Positions 10,601 to 25,600 are shown, counted from the stretch's first letter. The stretch is DNA of 64,000 nucleotides from Rhyzopertha dominica (GCA_025024175.1 QCXZ01000001.1:15190001-15254000), one strand, 5' to 3'. The notes: a model not told the origin generated them from the letters alone. Made by a program: numbers and translations.

Positions 10601-13600
10601 TTCATTTTTACTTGACGATAACAAGTTAAGTTGATATTGATGAGAATGATGGAAATTTCCACTATACCGTTGGAATCCTTCCTTATAAAGTTAAAATAAT
10701 TAAAAGTATTCTGTTTTTTTGCGAAAATTTTCAGCTTTCCATAAATAATTCAAACGACATTGAAATGTTTGCTTCGCTATTAAAATTATTTAAATTTTCT
10801 GATAATTTACCGCTTATTCAATACAATATTATATTTTTTATGATTTTCGAATATTAAGAAGGTTCGTATATTATGTTTGCTATAAAACTTACGATCTTTT
10901 AATTAATTATTATGCATCGTACCGGAGAAGGTAGATTCTATAAACTTCGAGTCATTTTGTCATGCACAGAGCGTAAAATGTGCGATTTCAACTAAGCAAC
11001 ACATACCCTGGTGTCGTTTTTGACAATTATTCAAAGTGAGCGTACATGGCTAGTCAGCACACACGTAGATCTTTTTGACCGTGTTTTCCAACTTTTGAAA
11101 GTGTTTGTGCTGTGTAATACCATGTACTTTTCACGAAGTTATAGTTAATTTCGTGAAAGTTAGTAATATAATGAAATTCCCTACAAAGAGATAGCAAAAT
11201 GAGCAAGTCTTTTCTCCTAATATTGCAGGATTAATTGTAAATTGTAATTGAAACTATTTAAAATAACCAACTGCAAAACAGCAAGGCAGGCGCATTTCTC
11301 TTCAAATCCTGCCCGTGCAGTGCATGTTACGTATAAAATAACTGCTATGTTGTGTTGTCTTTAAAGTAGTTGTGACTAAGAGTTCCTAAGGATTTGCTGA
11401 CAATGCCAACCTCTGCAAAAATGCCGAATTGTTTTGTTGAACTGAAGTAGTAACTAGGTGCTACCATGAAGAATGAACTCTAAACTTCGAATGTATTCAT
11501 AAAATATTTGAAAAACAACTTTGTGTTCCTAAAATATTGTTCAGACCAGTTACTAACTGAAGGCGTCCAAAATCAAACGCTGGAGTGCGCCACTGAAACG
11601 CACCTATATAATTTGCATGGCATTAGACGAGTTATTATTCGTGATATTTAACGCAAGATACATAGATCCAAGTACCAACGGCTCGGGGTACGTCCCACAC
11701 AAATTTATGTTGACTGTAAAATTGAAGGATCTGAAATCAACATGCAATAAATTTAATCTCCCCAGCCACATCGACTCCCTCAAGAATCGGTCGTAAAATA
11801 GCTCCGGGCTGATGCTTATTAAANAATCGTNATTTACAGTTGTCACGGTACCGGCAATTATACTGCCCGATTAATAATACGATATCTGANTGTGTNATCG
11901 TAAGNATAATGTAAACTTTTCGACGGGAACGGCTTAAATTGATTAGAGACGTGTTTTCTTGTAGGGCAGGTCGGAGTCTTCAATTATCACTTGACACTCC
12001 AGCCGAGATTCCTGACCCCAGCTGATGCTGATGCCAATAGCAGAATAAATTAAGAGCTGCGCTCGTTGGAGCTCTTGCAGCTGTTTATCTGCACTTGCAA
12101 GACAGTAATTGTTTGCACATGCACAACACCGTTGCCAGGAAAACTTCAAATGATATAGATGGATACAGATAGCAATCTTTGATATGACTACACTGTTCAT
12201 GTTTGTCACCGTGTAAGCTCAAGGGTTAAGTAATGCAGAAACTGATATAAGTTCTTTTCAAATCAGTTTATCTAGAGCGAATAAGTGCTCCCAAACTTGA
12301 TAAAAGAAATAGTCAAACAGCTTGCGGAAGTGTAAAAAAATCTATGAGATTGCGTACCAATAGGTACTAGTAGTAAATCCTTTTTTTATAAATAATTAGG
12401 GACTAGATACATATTTAAATAATTCTTAATTGAAAATAATGTAAATGAAATATAAATGTTTTTCTGTTAGAAGATCGAGACCAAAATGAAACCAATATTA
12501 TTAACTTTCAGATTAAGTTTCGCGGCACAATGGTTTGATCTATGAGATATTCTTAACGAGGAGTTCTCTTGTAAGTAGTTAATTATTTCAAGTCGAAAAT
12601 GTATACACCTACGTTATAGTGTAGAGTAGCAGAACTGCACTACCTAAATAATTACATTAACGTTTTATCAACTTCTCGGAATATGACGTGTCTTCGAGAA
12701 TCAAAATGTGAATAACACCATGCCATCTAGTGGCATTTTAACGGTATTATCCACTCGTCTCTGTGGAGAACTAATCTCAACAGTAGCACACTTTGCTGTA
12801 GGCTTTTAAAAACAAACCGAGATCCATAGATCATATAATATAATATTTAATGGTCTGTGCAGACGTCCCCAACGAAGATTTCTGCAAAGTGCACAGTGCA
12901 TTGTGCTGTACCATAGATAATATAACAGAAAATGTTCTGTTTGCAGTACTTAAGCATAATAATAACAAAATTACGTGTATGCCATGTTGCCTGCGTCAAA
13001 ACAATCTGTGGACAGCTGTTTTGACTTATAAAGCCTCCTCAACACAGCTACAGGCTATGAGTGCATACCGCTTTGCAGCGCCTCACAGCGGGTAACACAC
13101 ACACTTCTCGTGAGTAATCCTAACATACAGTCTTCTGTCAAAAGGCGGTTTAATCACAGAAAATGGATAGAGTAATATATTTTGGGTTACAAAGCATACA
13201 ATTTGATCATCGTACTGACGGGACGTATAAAAATACTAAACAGCCATATTGCTAATTATACAGAATACCGTACCTTCGTCAAACAAAGCGAAATTTCGCA
13301 CACTCCTAGAACACAGTCTCCCGGAACACGAATCTCCGTTTCTTGCGGTCGCATCTTATTTTCGAAATGTAAATAAGTATCTAGGTAGTGTTTTAATTTC
13401 CAATTATATTACACACACTGTTTCTCCCTGCAGGTACTGCATAGTGTCGCATGCTTCTTTAATGGTTCCTCTACGTCCGGTCGTGCTACGCGTGTTTTCA
13501 AAACACGCAAAAAACAGCCTAAATGCCTCAAAAATCGCTGGATAAACACCAAAATCAGTTTGAAACCACACTCGCGAGTCGCGACACCACACCGCGTATG

Positions 13601-16600
13601 GAACAACACGGTGCGTCGTAACGCAGGTACAAGTATAAAGACTAATTTTTGAAAAACCAGTCACAACCGCAGGAAATTCATTTCAGATTCATCTTGTTTT
13701 AGTTGTGTGCAAAACTCGGCGATGGTCCGGTATTCTGCACAATTAGCGCAATATTAAGTAGAATGCCATACCTACTTATTTTCTCTGTGGATGCTACTAA
13801 TCCACAATTTGCGACGTTCTTCATGAGGTTTGTAAAAAAGCAGTAAAATTTAACGGTTTTGTGTGTTTGCATAACTTACAGTTCAGAACACAGTCACATT
13901 GTTTACTTACACGCAAAGAGCATATGTGGCGTAATTTCTATGAGCGCTGGTTCGGATTTCAAATATTTTGTGGACTGTATTTGGGAACTATTTTTAATTG
14001 AATGGCAATGACTTACCCTGATGATTATTCAGTGGGTGCCAGAGGTTCTCTTTCTTAGGGAATCTTAGACAAAAGGAGGAGGGACGAAGGGATTGAAGAA
14101 ACCCAATGGAATCCTCTTCGCCGTCAGATTTTATTTGGGAATTCGCTGACGAAAAACTATCGGAGGCACGATAACTGGAAGAGCCACTCTTCACGGGCGG
14201 TAAAATTGTGACTGACTCTACCTTCGGCGCGCGCATGACAAGTGCTTACAAAAGGTTTTAAATTTGGCGCTAACAGCATACATATTTTTCAGCACTCATG
14301 TTGATTACTATCAAAAAATATATCTACTGGTGTAAGTTAGGCTACAGTAATTGCAGCATACACCATACATACATACATACATACATACATACATACATAC
14401 AGCTGACAGCTAATGTGAATTGTTTACCCACTAAAAATGCCAAGTTTCACAGATGGTGGCGCTACTTGAAAATTCGCTCATCGCCTATATATACTCCCAA
14501 CGCAGACAATACGGCATAGATATGGTTTCCCTTATCCTTATATTCGCCTACATTGACCTGAGATGTGAAGTCTGACGGTCTGAGCCTTTTGCACTTTGCA
14601 CGACTGTCGGTGTGCGTGTCAGGTTTTCTTGAATGACTGTTCCTTGAAGGGTTAACGGAACCTTCCTGAGACTTCTCAGAAGCAATAATGTTGTATAACA
14701 GTAGTTGATCTCGGGTACCTACCTGCTTGAAGAATCCAATTATTTTAGTGAAGACTTTCGATTAGCATATCCAGAATAACGGCTCGCTTGCGCGAGCTAG
14801 TTCGCGCGAACTGGCTCTCTAAAACGAACTGTTTTCCCATCTTATTAGGGCATTTAAAGATGGCGGCTGGATGGCAAATATACGATGGCCAAATATGTGT
14901 TCTGGACAGCCTAATTTGTACTTTGTTCGCAACATCGCAACATCTGGATTCCTGGATGCTGTATCATTTTGAGGTTATGATTACTAAACGTATGTAGCTT
15001 TCATGAACGCCAACTATGAGCTATAGCGGAACTATTATATGGCGGGAAATTCAAATTTAAATTTGCCACAATTTAATTGGCATACCTTACATATTGTAGA
15101 TGCTTGTGGCATCAGAAAGAAAGAACTCATTCCAATAGTTGCAGGCGACTATTTGGTTGTGTAGGAGTTCATTTTAGAAATACGCGAATAGGCCAAAGAT
15201 GTTTTGATTGGGTTACAGCAACATGCTATGTATTTATTAAGATTTATAATAAAATGAGGCCGTGTACATTCCATTTTTGTGTAGCTATATGTATATGACT
15301 TCTTATCTTTTTATTAGATGTCCTTTTTTGTGTAGGTTGGAAAAGTCCTGTTAAATTATACGTTATTGTTATTATTTTATACAGTTTGTACTGTTTTTGT
15401 GGGTTACAGACAATGATGAATGTTAAACCCTTGCGTTACATAGAATAAGTAGGTATTCACCATTTCTCAGTAGTAACATTAGTAACATAATAATAATAGT
15501 GTCTATTTAAAAATTCTAGAGCATACCATCGGCTCACATTTCTTGCATCATGCACCTTCGACGTAACAATAAATCCTAATTTAAATCTAATTCTCCCAGG
15601 CACACTCCAGATTCCCCGGGCATGACTTGCCGGGTGGTATCCTACTCGAATTCTTCATCTGCCGACTGGGACATCAACGACAGCGCCGTGCCCCGCATCA
15701 ACGACTACGACCCATTTTCGGAATGGGCCGACGGGCACTGCCGCCTCGTCTACCGGGCCGATTCCGAGGAAGCCAAGCGCCACTCTTCCGGATGGGCCAT
15801 GAGGAACACCAACAATCACAACGTGCACATACTCAAGAAGAGCTGTCTGGGCGTCTTGGTGTGCTCGCTGAGGTGCATATTGCCCAACGGGGAGAGGGTG
15901 CACCTGAGGCCGGCCATCTGCGACAAGGCCAGAAAGAAACAGCAAGGTAGTTACTTCTTACGTAAGTTGGAACTTCGTACACTCGAAGAGTAATTCTTCT
16001 CTGCTTCCATCAAGTGACAGCGAGTATGATTCCATTTACCATTGAAGTTTAGATTTAAATTCCACTAAATTTGGATCAGTTATTTTGAGTTCAATATTAT
16101 TACTAGAAATATTTGTAAAGTGTGTTTTTTCTTGAAGTCAAATATAAATCTGTTGCCAGTGATATTCAAGTAGTGTTTGAAAAATTGTTATATTGTCTAA
16201 TCCCAAAGTATCTATTAGGTACGCATTCGCTTCTACAAAAAAAGCAATATTACTTTAGAGCAGAAAATATAAGACATGTATATTCTATGAATTCGCGCGC
16301 CAAAACAAAAGTTTTCATTTTCACAAGCATAGTGATTTATTTGTTTTCTTGGCTACTGCATGTTCAGATGCCTTAAATTTCCTAAAACTAAGACAGATAC
16401 TCTGATACGATCATAATGACATGCATGCCGTTTTCTTCTTTCTTTTGGGTAGAACTGGCAAAGACCGTTTTTCGAAATTTTTCATTTCATAACACACTAT
16501 GGGTATTCCTAAAATGTACGCATATTTCACATAAAAGTAATTTTAACAGGAAATTTGTAGTGATTGGTGAGATCTTATATATGCTCAAATAACTTTAACG

Positions 16601-19600
16601 TTTAACATAAAACAAATATTTCATTCGGCATAATTAGAATAATAATAAAAAGTGTAATGTAATTTGACGCGTTTTGAACTGTATTTTTTAAGAAAAAAAT
16701 ATACATGTATATCTAGATTTCCGTTGTCTATATGCCGTATTTTATGCACCCATCATGGAGTATTACTGATGGTATAGGTACGAGTATTTGCTGCTTACCT
16801 ATGGGAAAACATTGACAACTATATCAACTCGATAATACTAAATCTTTCAACTTCCAGAATCTTGATAAAGAACAAGTTTCTTACGTAAATAAATGGATAT
16901 ATATTTTTTCAAAATTTTCATCTTTACATTCTAAGCAGTTTCTCATACGTTTGAGCTAATTGTTAAAACAAATATTCCATTCTGGCCAGATTATGAGGAA
17001 TCCAACGGTAGCAAAGTTCTCTGATAGTTAATTGCGCATGCAGAAGCAAAATGGTATGTATTGAGGTCTGAGAATGTGTGCAATTGCAAAGATGCCTAAA
17101 TTTCGTCGTGTCACATGACGATCTTGTTCAATAATTCCGTTCTCCGGTACAACAGATATTGCGTGGCGACCACTCTGATTGAGCCTGCATGGAAACACGA
17201 GCACATTTTAATTCTTGAAAAAAAATTACACTGGGTGTAAATGAAACCTGGCTCATCCCTTAAATTGCCATTACTTTTTTTTGCTAGGAAAATGAAATTT
17301 GGTATATTTTTTTATATCAGAAAACGACTTTTTGTAACTTCCGATACAGTTCAGTGGAAATAAACCTAACTGTCAATTTTTAAATGGAACATTAGATATA
17401 TTTTTACATATTTGGATTCTGTGGTAAATTCTAAGTACAGAAAACCTACTTTGGTTAGATTTGATAAACGTCAAAGAAAAAAATAAATTTTATTTTATTA
17501 CCTATCTAGAGTGCTGTGATTATTAAATTTGACTTAACTCAAAAAAACTAAAATATTTTCTATTAACACTCATATTTTTTAAATAATAGAATTTACGTTG
17601 GTCCCTTTACTTTTTAATAGTATTCTAGGGTGTAAGAAGTACAATTCTGATAATCGCAGCACTCTAGACAATAAAATAAAATTTAGTTTTTTTTTCTATG
17701 ATCATTAAATGTAACTAAGGTAGGCTTTTTTGTACTTAGAATTTATCAGAGAATCCAAATATGCAAAAATATACCTAGCGTTAGAAAGTTATGGTCATTT
17801 CCGGTGAAACCAGAAGTTGCAGAAAGTCGTTCTTTATGTCAACAAATGCCAATTTTCTGTTATATGATATATTGGAAATTTCGTTTTTCTAGCTAAAATA
17901 TTAATAGCAATTTAAGTGGTGAGTCCTGTTTAATTTACNCCCGGTATATCNAGTTGTTTTTTTTATGGAGGTTCCTGTCCAAATACAGAAACTAAAAGTT
18001 TGAGGCATTGTTCAATCAAACCACAACGAAAGTAATGATAAATAATAGCTTGAAAATTTTTCGTGTGAGCGTAATTTTTCACGCGATTCGAATATCAAAC
18101 AAAATACAGTGTCCATACAAAATAACATTTCTACAATCGAGCAAAAACAGCAAGTCTTTGAGACAGATTTGGACAAATTCCATAAGTATTAGTTGCTTAG
18201 CAGCACAATCTAGGCTACTAGGTCCCCGAAAGTTTTCAACTGCCACATGTAGGCATTTAGGATTTAATGTTACTTTGACGAACCTGATGAAAAACTACTT
18301 CAATAATAGAATGTAGCTAGTAAAATATAAAAGCAGCTAGTCTGGTATTCGACGGAGTTCGCGTTCTACTCTCTGTCATCAAGATCAAAAGTATTTGCCT
18401 CATTTGACAATGAAGAGTTTTCAAATTATAACACCTCGTAACTATATAGTGGTGTTTCAGATTTCAGTTTCGTATACCCGATTATGTAGAGAACAAAAGT
18501 GGCTTTCAAATGAAATGACCACCTTGCTGTTTAAAATTCTCGTTGACCACAATATCGACTAAGGAGGTTGTATGAGCATTTCATCAGAACCTTTTAATTT
18601 AACTTTAACATGAGGGAGAAGACTTTAGGATTTTACTGAGTTACTGTATTATTCATATATATTTTTACCATCCATAATGTACATTTCACATTTCATAATG
18701 TTCTCCGCTGTTCAAAAAAAAAGACACAAATAGTTCTAGGTTGTAACGACGAATTTCACATTTTGAGACATCTAGAGATGATTTTGACTTTCTATCTTTA
18801 TGTTTATGGGTTTAATTGTACTAATGTAGTCGTTAATGTTTGCGATAATTGCAAAGATATCATATATTTATGCTGAATGTAAACGTGTTTCATGTTTTAC
18901 TTTCAAAAGCAAATATCGTAACACACAAAAATTGTTGTGCAAGTAATTCTCACAAAAATGGTACAATTATTAACCCCTGTAGCAAAGTAGCTTTACCTAA
19001 TTGTAGATGCTTGAAAACATAACGCACATACACTGTAAATGCTACGATAAATAAAAATAAAAACAGACACAGCCGCTGATCAAATTAATCCCGTTTTTGA
19101 TAAGCTCCTCAATATAATAAATTACAACAGAGTTATTTTGATTATTTGAATTAAATGACAAATTTCAGACCACAATCTGTATTGAATTGATTATACAGTG
19201 TGTCTAAAGTCTCTCACCCAAATGTTAACATTTGAACGCGTTAAATTAGGTTTGTGTAAAATTTGAGTGAGATCGCTGAAGATGACCTCCTTTTAAAAAT
19301 TTATACAAAACACATTTATCTATACAACCAGCTCGAAGATAATTAAATAGTAAGGGGCATGTTATATTTCATTTGAAAGCCACTTTCATTATTGTGCGAT
19401 TTCATTTTTCTAAAGGCAATCGTTTAGGTAATGAGTGGTTTTAAAAAGTAAAAAGAAGTTTTCTTTTCTTCTTCAGAACCTCCTAATAACTAAAGCTATA
19501 ACATAGGGGCGAAGTTAGACGCGCACTGTGTGATTAAATAGGAGTGCTTACTTACTTACTTTCAAAACATTTAAATATTAACACTGTGTTTAAAATGCTA

Positions 19601-22600
19601 CTTATAAAATTTCTGAATATTTGAAAGCTAAACAAAAACTAACTATAAAATTATAAACACGCATCTCTTTGAATGAAACAAAGCGACGTATTAAATTTTG
19701 CCGCACAGACAAAAGAGTAAGGCTGCACCAAGAGCAGATGTTTCCCTTGATATTTTGTGTCATTGACGGTAATCATTATTAATCTCAGATTTTTAATAAC
19801 GGAATTAATAAAAAACGTGTCCATGCATGACACTGTNGTCTTCTCATTTTTNCGTCGTGCTGCTACAGCATGCCTTCTGATAATTACATTATCTTGAGCA
19901 AGGTGCGCATTTACGTGTCAACATAGGCCATTACTGCAATACGCAATTTCGCGGATTTGCATGCGATTGTCATGGATCAGTCGAAAAATAAGGCGTAAAT
20001 CGCACGTTTTCATAAAAATGCTTTTAAATTGCAGGAAAGCCGTGTCCAAACAGACAATGTACAGGACGGTTAGAAATATTACCATGTAGAGGGCACTGCG
20101 GCTATCCAGTTACCCACTTCTGGAGGCATACAGAGCATGCCATATTTTTCCAAGCTAAAGGAGTTCACGACCATCCGAGACCTGAGGCGAAAAGCACTTC
20201 CGAAGCGAGAAGAAGTCTTGGCAGTGGAAGAAGAGTTAGGGGCTTAGCGGTATTGCTGGCGCGAGAGGCAGCTTTAGGCAACAAGGTAGGAATATCTCTT
20301 CTTTATTTTACTTTACTTTGCTGAGCTACGTTAGGACCAAGAATTGAAGTAAAATCATAACACGCGATATTTTAATTGTATTCATTTATTTCATTGATAT
20401 TAGAATGTTTAGAAAGAGTGCAATACATGATACATGATAATTTAAAACTATAGGTAGTTGTAGATACGGAGTTTGTTACATTAAGAGAATGTTGTATTTT
20501 ACACAATGAAAAATCAAAACAAAATTCTGGGTTCTCCAGAATAATCTGCATGATTGGTGTTGATTCTTATTAGATTATATAATGTTATTATTTGTTTTAA
20601 AGGCAGTAAGTACATATTTATATATTTACCATTTGATTTTAATTTTTTTGTACATTACGACTAACTCATCGCGTTGAACTCATCCATTTGCGTACAGGTT
20701 ATTATAAATCATAACCTCGGTTGCGAGTTTGGGCAATAAAATGGTAATGCTTCTGCGACTTCAGTTTTAGATACCTAATCTCGGCTGACCGCACTGACTG
20801 GCATGCTAGAGATCACAAAATGCGCGTGGCATCATTACACAGTTACACTGAAGTAAGCGCGCAAAGGAACGGTGACGTCATAGATTAAAACTTTAAACAT
20901 TATCAATTTTTTAAGCATTAACTAAGTGCTTTGCGACAAAAAAAACACGGGTCTATTATTTTTTCATGCAGATTTATATGTTGCAATAATTAAATGGGGT
21001 CACAGGGCCCACTGTACTATATGGATGTTTCACGAATGATAATGACCCTGACGAATTTGAAAATGCAACCCAAAATACATTCTCGTAGCCAATGTGGTTA
21101 TTTTACATAATGGTATTATTTTAAAAATAAATTGTGAATCCATGACGGTTATGCGCTATGGTTCCTGTATTTATTAAAAGTCAGTATGTATTCAAATGAT
21201 GAAAAAACTGATATGATTTTGATTTATGGTGAATGCAAGAAAAATGCTTCCGCTGCTGCCCGTTTATACAGACAACGTTTTCCAAATAGAAGAGCTCCTG
21301 CCGATACAATTTTCAAGAGACTTGAATTAACTTTAAGGACAAACTGGCCACCACTGAAAAAGTCAAGAGGAAGAACATCAACATGCCCTGACAATGAAAT
21401 TAGAGTATTGGAAATGATTGACGAAAATCCTCTTATTAGTCAAAGGGTAGTCTCAAGAGCAACCGGTATTAGTCTGTCTTCAGTACACCGAATAATTAAA
21501 GGCAATCAATTTCATCCGTATCACTTGCAATGGTTCAGGCCTTAAAGGAGACAGATTATCCTAAAAGACTGGCTTTTTGTAACTTTTTTCGGGAACACCA
21601 AAATTTGAATGTGAGATTTTATGACATTTGTTTCTCAGATGAAGCAAGATTTTCTAATAATGGTGGAGTTAACAAACATAACGTGCATTATTATGCGCAA
21701 GAAAATCCACGTTGGATTCGAGAAGGACATTTTCAAACTATCTACTCGACGAATGTCTGGTGCGGAATATTGGGGAATCAAATTGTTGGGTCTTATTTTT
21801 TTCGCGATAATTTAAGCAGCAATATTTATTTAAATTTTTTAAGTAAAATTTTACCGGTACTTCTCCAAAATGTAAATTTACAAGTAAGACAATAAGATCT
21901 ATGGTTCCAACATGATGGGGCACCTGCGCATTATCATAGAATAGTACGAAATCATCTTGATTTGGTTTTGCTTAACCGATGGGTAGGAAGAGATTCAATT
22001 AATCCTTGGCCACTGAGAAGCCCAGACCTTACTCCTTTGGATTTTTTCTGTGGGGAATGGTAAAAGCAAGTATACCAAACACCAATTTAAAGTGTAGAAC
22101 ATTTAGAAAATAAAATACGTGATGCATGTAGATCCAAAACTCCAGAAATGTTAATGCATGTTAAAAGATCGTTTCGGGCACGAATTAAAGCTTGTGAAAA
22201 CAGCGGAGGACAACATGTTGAGCATTTATTACATTAATGTTATTGAATAAACATTTTTCAAAAATAAAATTTGTTTTACGATACCAAATTTACTTAAAGC
22301 AAATGATTGAAGTTTATGTCAAAATTTACGAATTTGTACAGCTCTCTACGTTTTATATTTTCTAAGACGATGAACAATTATCAATGCTACATCTACAAAT
22401 GTATCTTGGGTTGCATTTTTAATTTCGTCAGGGCCATTATCATTCGTGAAACATCCTGTATAAGATTGCTATAAATGATTCATACATCGTGGACGGCGTT
22501 GATTTCTGAATTTTTTGTGCCGCCTTTTTGTAACTGCTGCCAAGCTACAATATGCACGCCGAGTACCTAATCAAGATTGCAGATCAATGTCACACCACAC

Positions 22601-25600
22601 CTCCGAAATGTGAGTCTTCTGCAACCTTAAGTAAATTATGCTACTTACCAAATATGTTGAAAATACACACTCCTAGGCGTTTTCTTACATTAAAATAGGT
22701 ATATTAAATAATAAAAAAATCAACAGATGACAAGTATGCGTCACTTTCCTGAGAGGCGGCAAATTAATTTAATCGATGATTTCCATAGGCGCCCTGGATG
22801 CATGCAGCATTTATAGAAACCCTATAATTAGTACATACACTCATGTCCGTTTTTGAGGGAATAATGTGAACCATTGATGAACTACAGATTTTTTTACCCG
22901 CCTTTATTTAAATATTTCTGCATTGTTTTTCTGATGTTTTGAAATTGTTAACCATAACGGCTCTATTATCCGTTATATCCCAGTTTAAAAAATTCATCTT
23001 CGTGAATTAGCATTACCTACTCATCATTTCTGTTATTATACATATTTAAAATAACTAATTTAATATAAGGGCTCTACTGTGGTGCTTTTGATTGCTCTGA
23101 ATGAAATACCTGTGAAACTAAAAATTTATGTAATGGAGGCAATACAGTTGATGGTAAAAACAAGAGTGACCAGCGGATTAAAATCTGGTTAGCTACAAGC
23201 TAAGATCAAGAAAATGTATAACCTTACGTTTATTATATCCCTAACGCGTATAAGCATTATTAAAGAGGATGAAAATCAGATAATGTATTCGATTAGAATC
23301 ATACGAAGTTAGTGTCAATGAAAAAAGGCATAATTCCACAAGCGAACGTTATTTTTAATTATTACAACCCAGAATCCATTCAAATTGTCGTGAGTAGGTG
23401 TTTTTAATTTCTGGCATCTATTAGATATAAAACGATTTTTATTTGTTTTTCTCTAAGCTATCGAGATTTGAAATTTTAACCCACTGTGATATTTTATTTA
23501 TCTGTTCAACATTCAATAGATATAAAACTGAAATTGGATTACCTATGCAAGTATATGAATATTCTGACACTTTTATTCATAGCCGGGCAAAAGAGTTTTG
23601 CCATTAAAAGTCCTTGCTTATAAAATTTCCTCTTCTAAATAAAAAAGCATTTTTCAACGAAATTTTAACAAATAACTGAAAGCCTAAGTACTATTCACGA
23701 CTTTCACTAATGAAAATAACAGGATAAGCTTACCTATAATTAAAATAACGCCACTTCGCTCTTTAGAAACAATTAATTATTTATGCATTCATAATGTGGA
23801 AATATTACCGACTTCCAGCGATTTTTCATGCAAAAACAAGTACTCGACGTGTTAACCGCTATGAATGCAATATCTCTCGGTCGCACTTACCCATGATACA
23901 AAATATAAAAATGCTAAAACAAAGCACTCGCCGACAGAATAATTTGTCATTGTTAACGTCCCGGAGCAACAGAATTTTTGCTTTCGGCAAAACAGCTGAA
24001 AAATGCCGGAAACGAAGAATGCATTAGATAAAGCAATATGTAAAACAAAGAGAAGGAGTTATACGATAACCGACTATGCAAGCGTTTCATTAATATAACA
24101 CCATTTATTTTAGTCAGAGCCGGTTTAATCATAAGGTGTAGGCTGTTATTAGAGTTGTGTGGTCGATTTATCAGTATATTTATATTGATGATTGTCAGTT
24201 GTTAATCATTTGTAAAACAAACCAGTAATTAATACCAATAGTGAAGTGAATGAAAATGTGTGCGACAAGGCTTCTTATGAAACTAACAAATAAAAACCTC
24301 TCTACCCTTCTACATAAGACCTTAGGTTTTACATACGGAGAGTAATTATTGACATTATTGTGTACTTCGCATGTTTAATGTCCTTTTTATTGCAGTTAAT
24401 GTCCTTACATCAACCAAAACGTCAGTACCGGGATTCCAATCCAGAACCAAGGGGCATAAATCCACCTCCTTTAATTGCGGACCAGGATAGAGGTAAATAT
24501 AACTGTCAATTCCTAAACATTTCGTTTCAAGAAATAACGTTTTTGGGCAACTTGCATCTGCATCTTCACAAATAGATTAGTACCTACCATTAGAATTCAT
24601 TCTGACACTATTACCATATATCTACACTTGATCTACAAAAGGTGTAAAAACTATTCACTTGACTTATGAAAGATGGTCAATAAACAATAATAGAAAAATC
24701 TAGTAACTTAGCTGTTTTAACCTTTTGTAGGTCTTTGTTGAAACATTGGACATTATGAACTTAATTATTGCAACATAAGTAGGATATTTTGATAACATAA
24801 TTCTAAAATTTTGGCACAGTTTCATCGCTGTGCTTTATTTTGTTGAAATATAAAAAAACAGCATTTGCAATATAATCGCAACTTTCTTATTTCAATGGAA
24901 CAACCTGTATTCCATTTACAACATGTTATCTCTAAATTAATTAGTTTTTTAAATTTGCTACTTTATGTAAAAATTAAACCTGAGTGTTTTAATGTGGGTT
25001 TTTGGCGATTTGTAATTCAAGCTCTAGACTAGTAAAAACAGTATCAAATAATTTAATCCATTCACACTTTTCCTTGAAATCGTATTTAAAAAAACTCGTA
25101 GAAATTACCTCTTTCTTCAAAATCAGTTGCCTTAAGTTTTTAACCAACCAAAAAGAGTTCAGATGAAATTTATGCTTTCACACTATCCTGTTATGAATAC
25201 TTTTAGAAAATTCCAATTACGGTTCTGCTTGCTTATAATTTTTGTGTTGGATTGATCTGATGTACAATATTTTGTTTTCTATGATTCGATTTGCGGTTTT
25301 TAGTGAGGGCTTCCATTTTTAACAGTGTCTAGAAGCGGACATTGTTCGAGACAATACTTATTGGTTACATTCTACATTAATAATAACAAAGATATTTATA
25401 TAATCTTCATTGTAGTAAAGAAGGCATTGCTAAACGTTTTCTTTTAAAGTCAGTGGAATTTGCTGTACTCTTAGCATGGGCAATCATGGGTAAAACGATA
25501 TTGCAAAGTAATCCCATATATTAATGGACACAAGCCGGTTTTTTTGAATACAGATTTAAAAAAAAATAGAAATTTAGCTACGCTGTTTTTAAACTGAACA

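Larger units (their letters stand above)
4612..15599 (+). other. proposed gcm intron 1 (11 kb), mostly non-coding
   Basis: It starts with gtaagt and ends with ttctcccag. It holds a MITE at 6641-6978, a short inverted repeat at 9357-9505, a (CATA)n microsatellite at 14364-14400 and a possible - strand exon at 14017-14236. Several less AT-rich, non-repetitive blocks (about 11900-12200, 13000-13700, 14000-14260) are places to look for enhancers. No other gene is recognised. Confidence 0.45.
15947..20034 (+). other. gcm intron 2
   Basis: GT-AG intron of 4.1 kb. It holds the foldback element at 17229-17944 and an inverted pair at about 18440-19460; the rest shows no gene. Short open frames at 16122, 18008 and 19651 show no family features. 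Confidence 0.6.
20286..24395 (+). other. gcm intron 3
   Basis: GT-AG intron of 4.1 kb, containing a broken mariner/Tc1-type transposon (21022-22458) and an abutting MITE (22461-22824). The remainder (22825-24395) shows no gene; a 77-codon frame at 23794 has no family features. Confidence 0.65.

Noticed and set aside
11604..12209. Two - strand frames of 80 and 88 codons
   Set aside because: No recognisable family, Ns inside the first, and no convincing splice sites linking them to the possible exon at 14017-14236.
13404..13664. Overlapping frames on both strands near 13.4 kb
   Set aside because: Mutual shadows in a moderately GC-rich block; none resembles a known protein.
15627..15950. Alternative frames over the gcm exon on both strands
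   Set aside because: Shadows of the GCM-domain frame, caused by the higher GC content of the exon.
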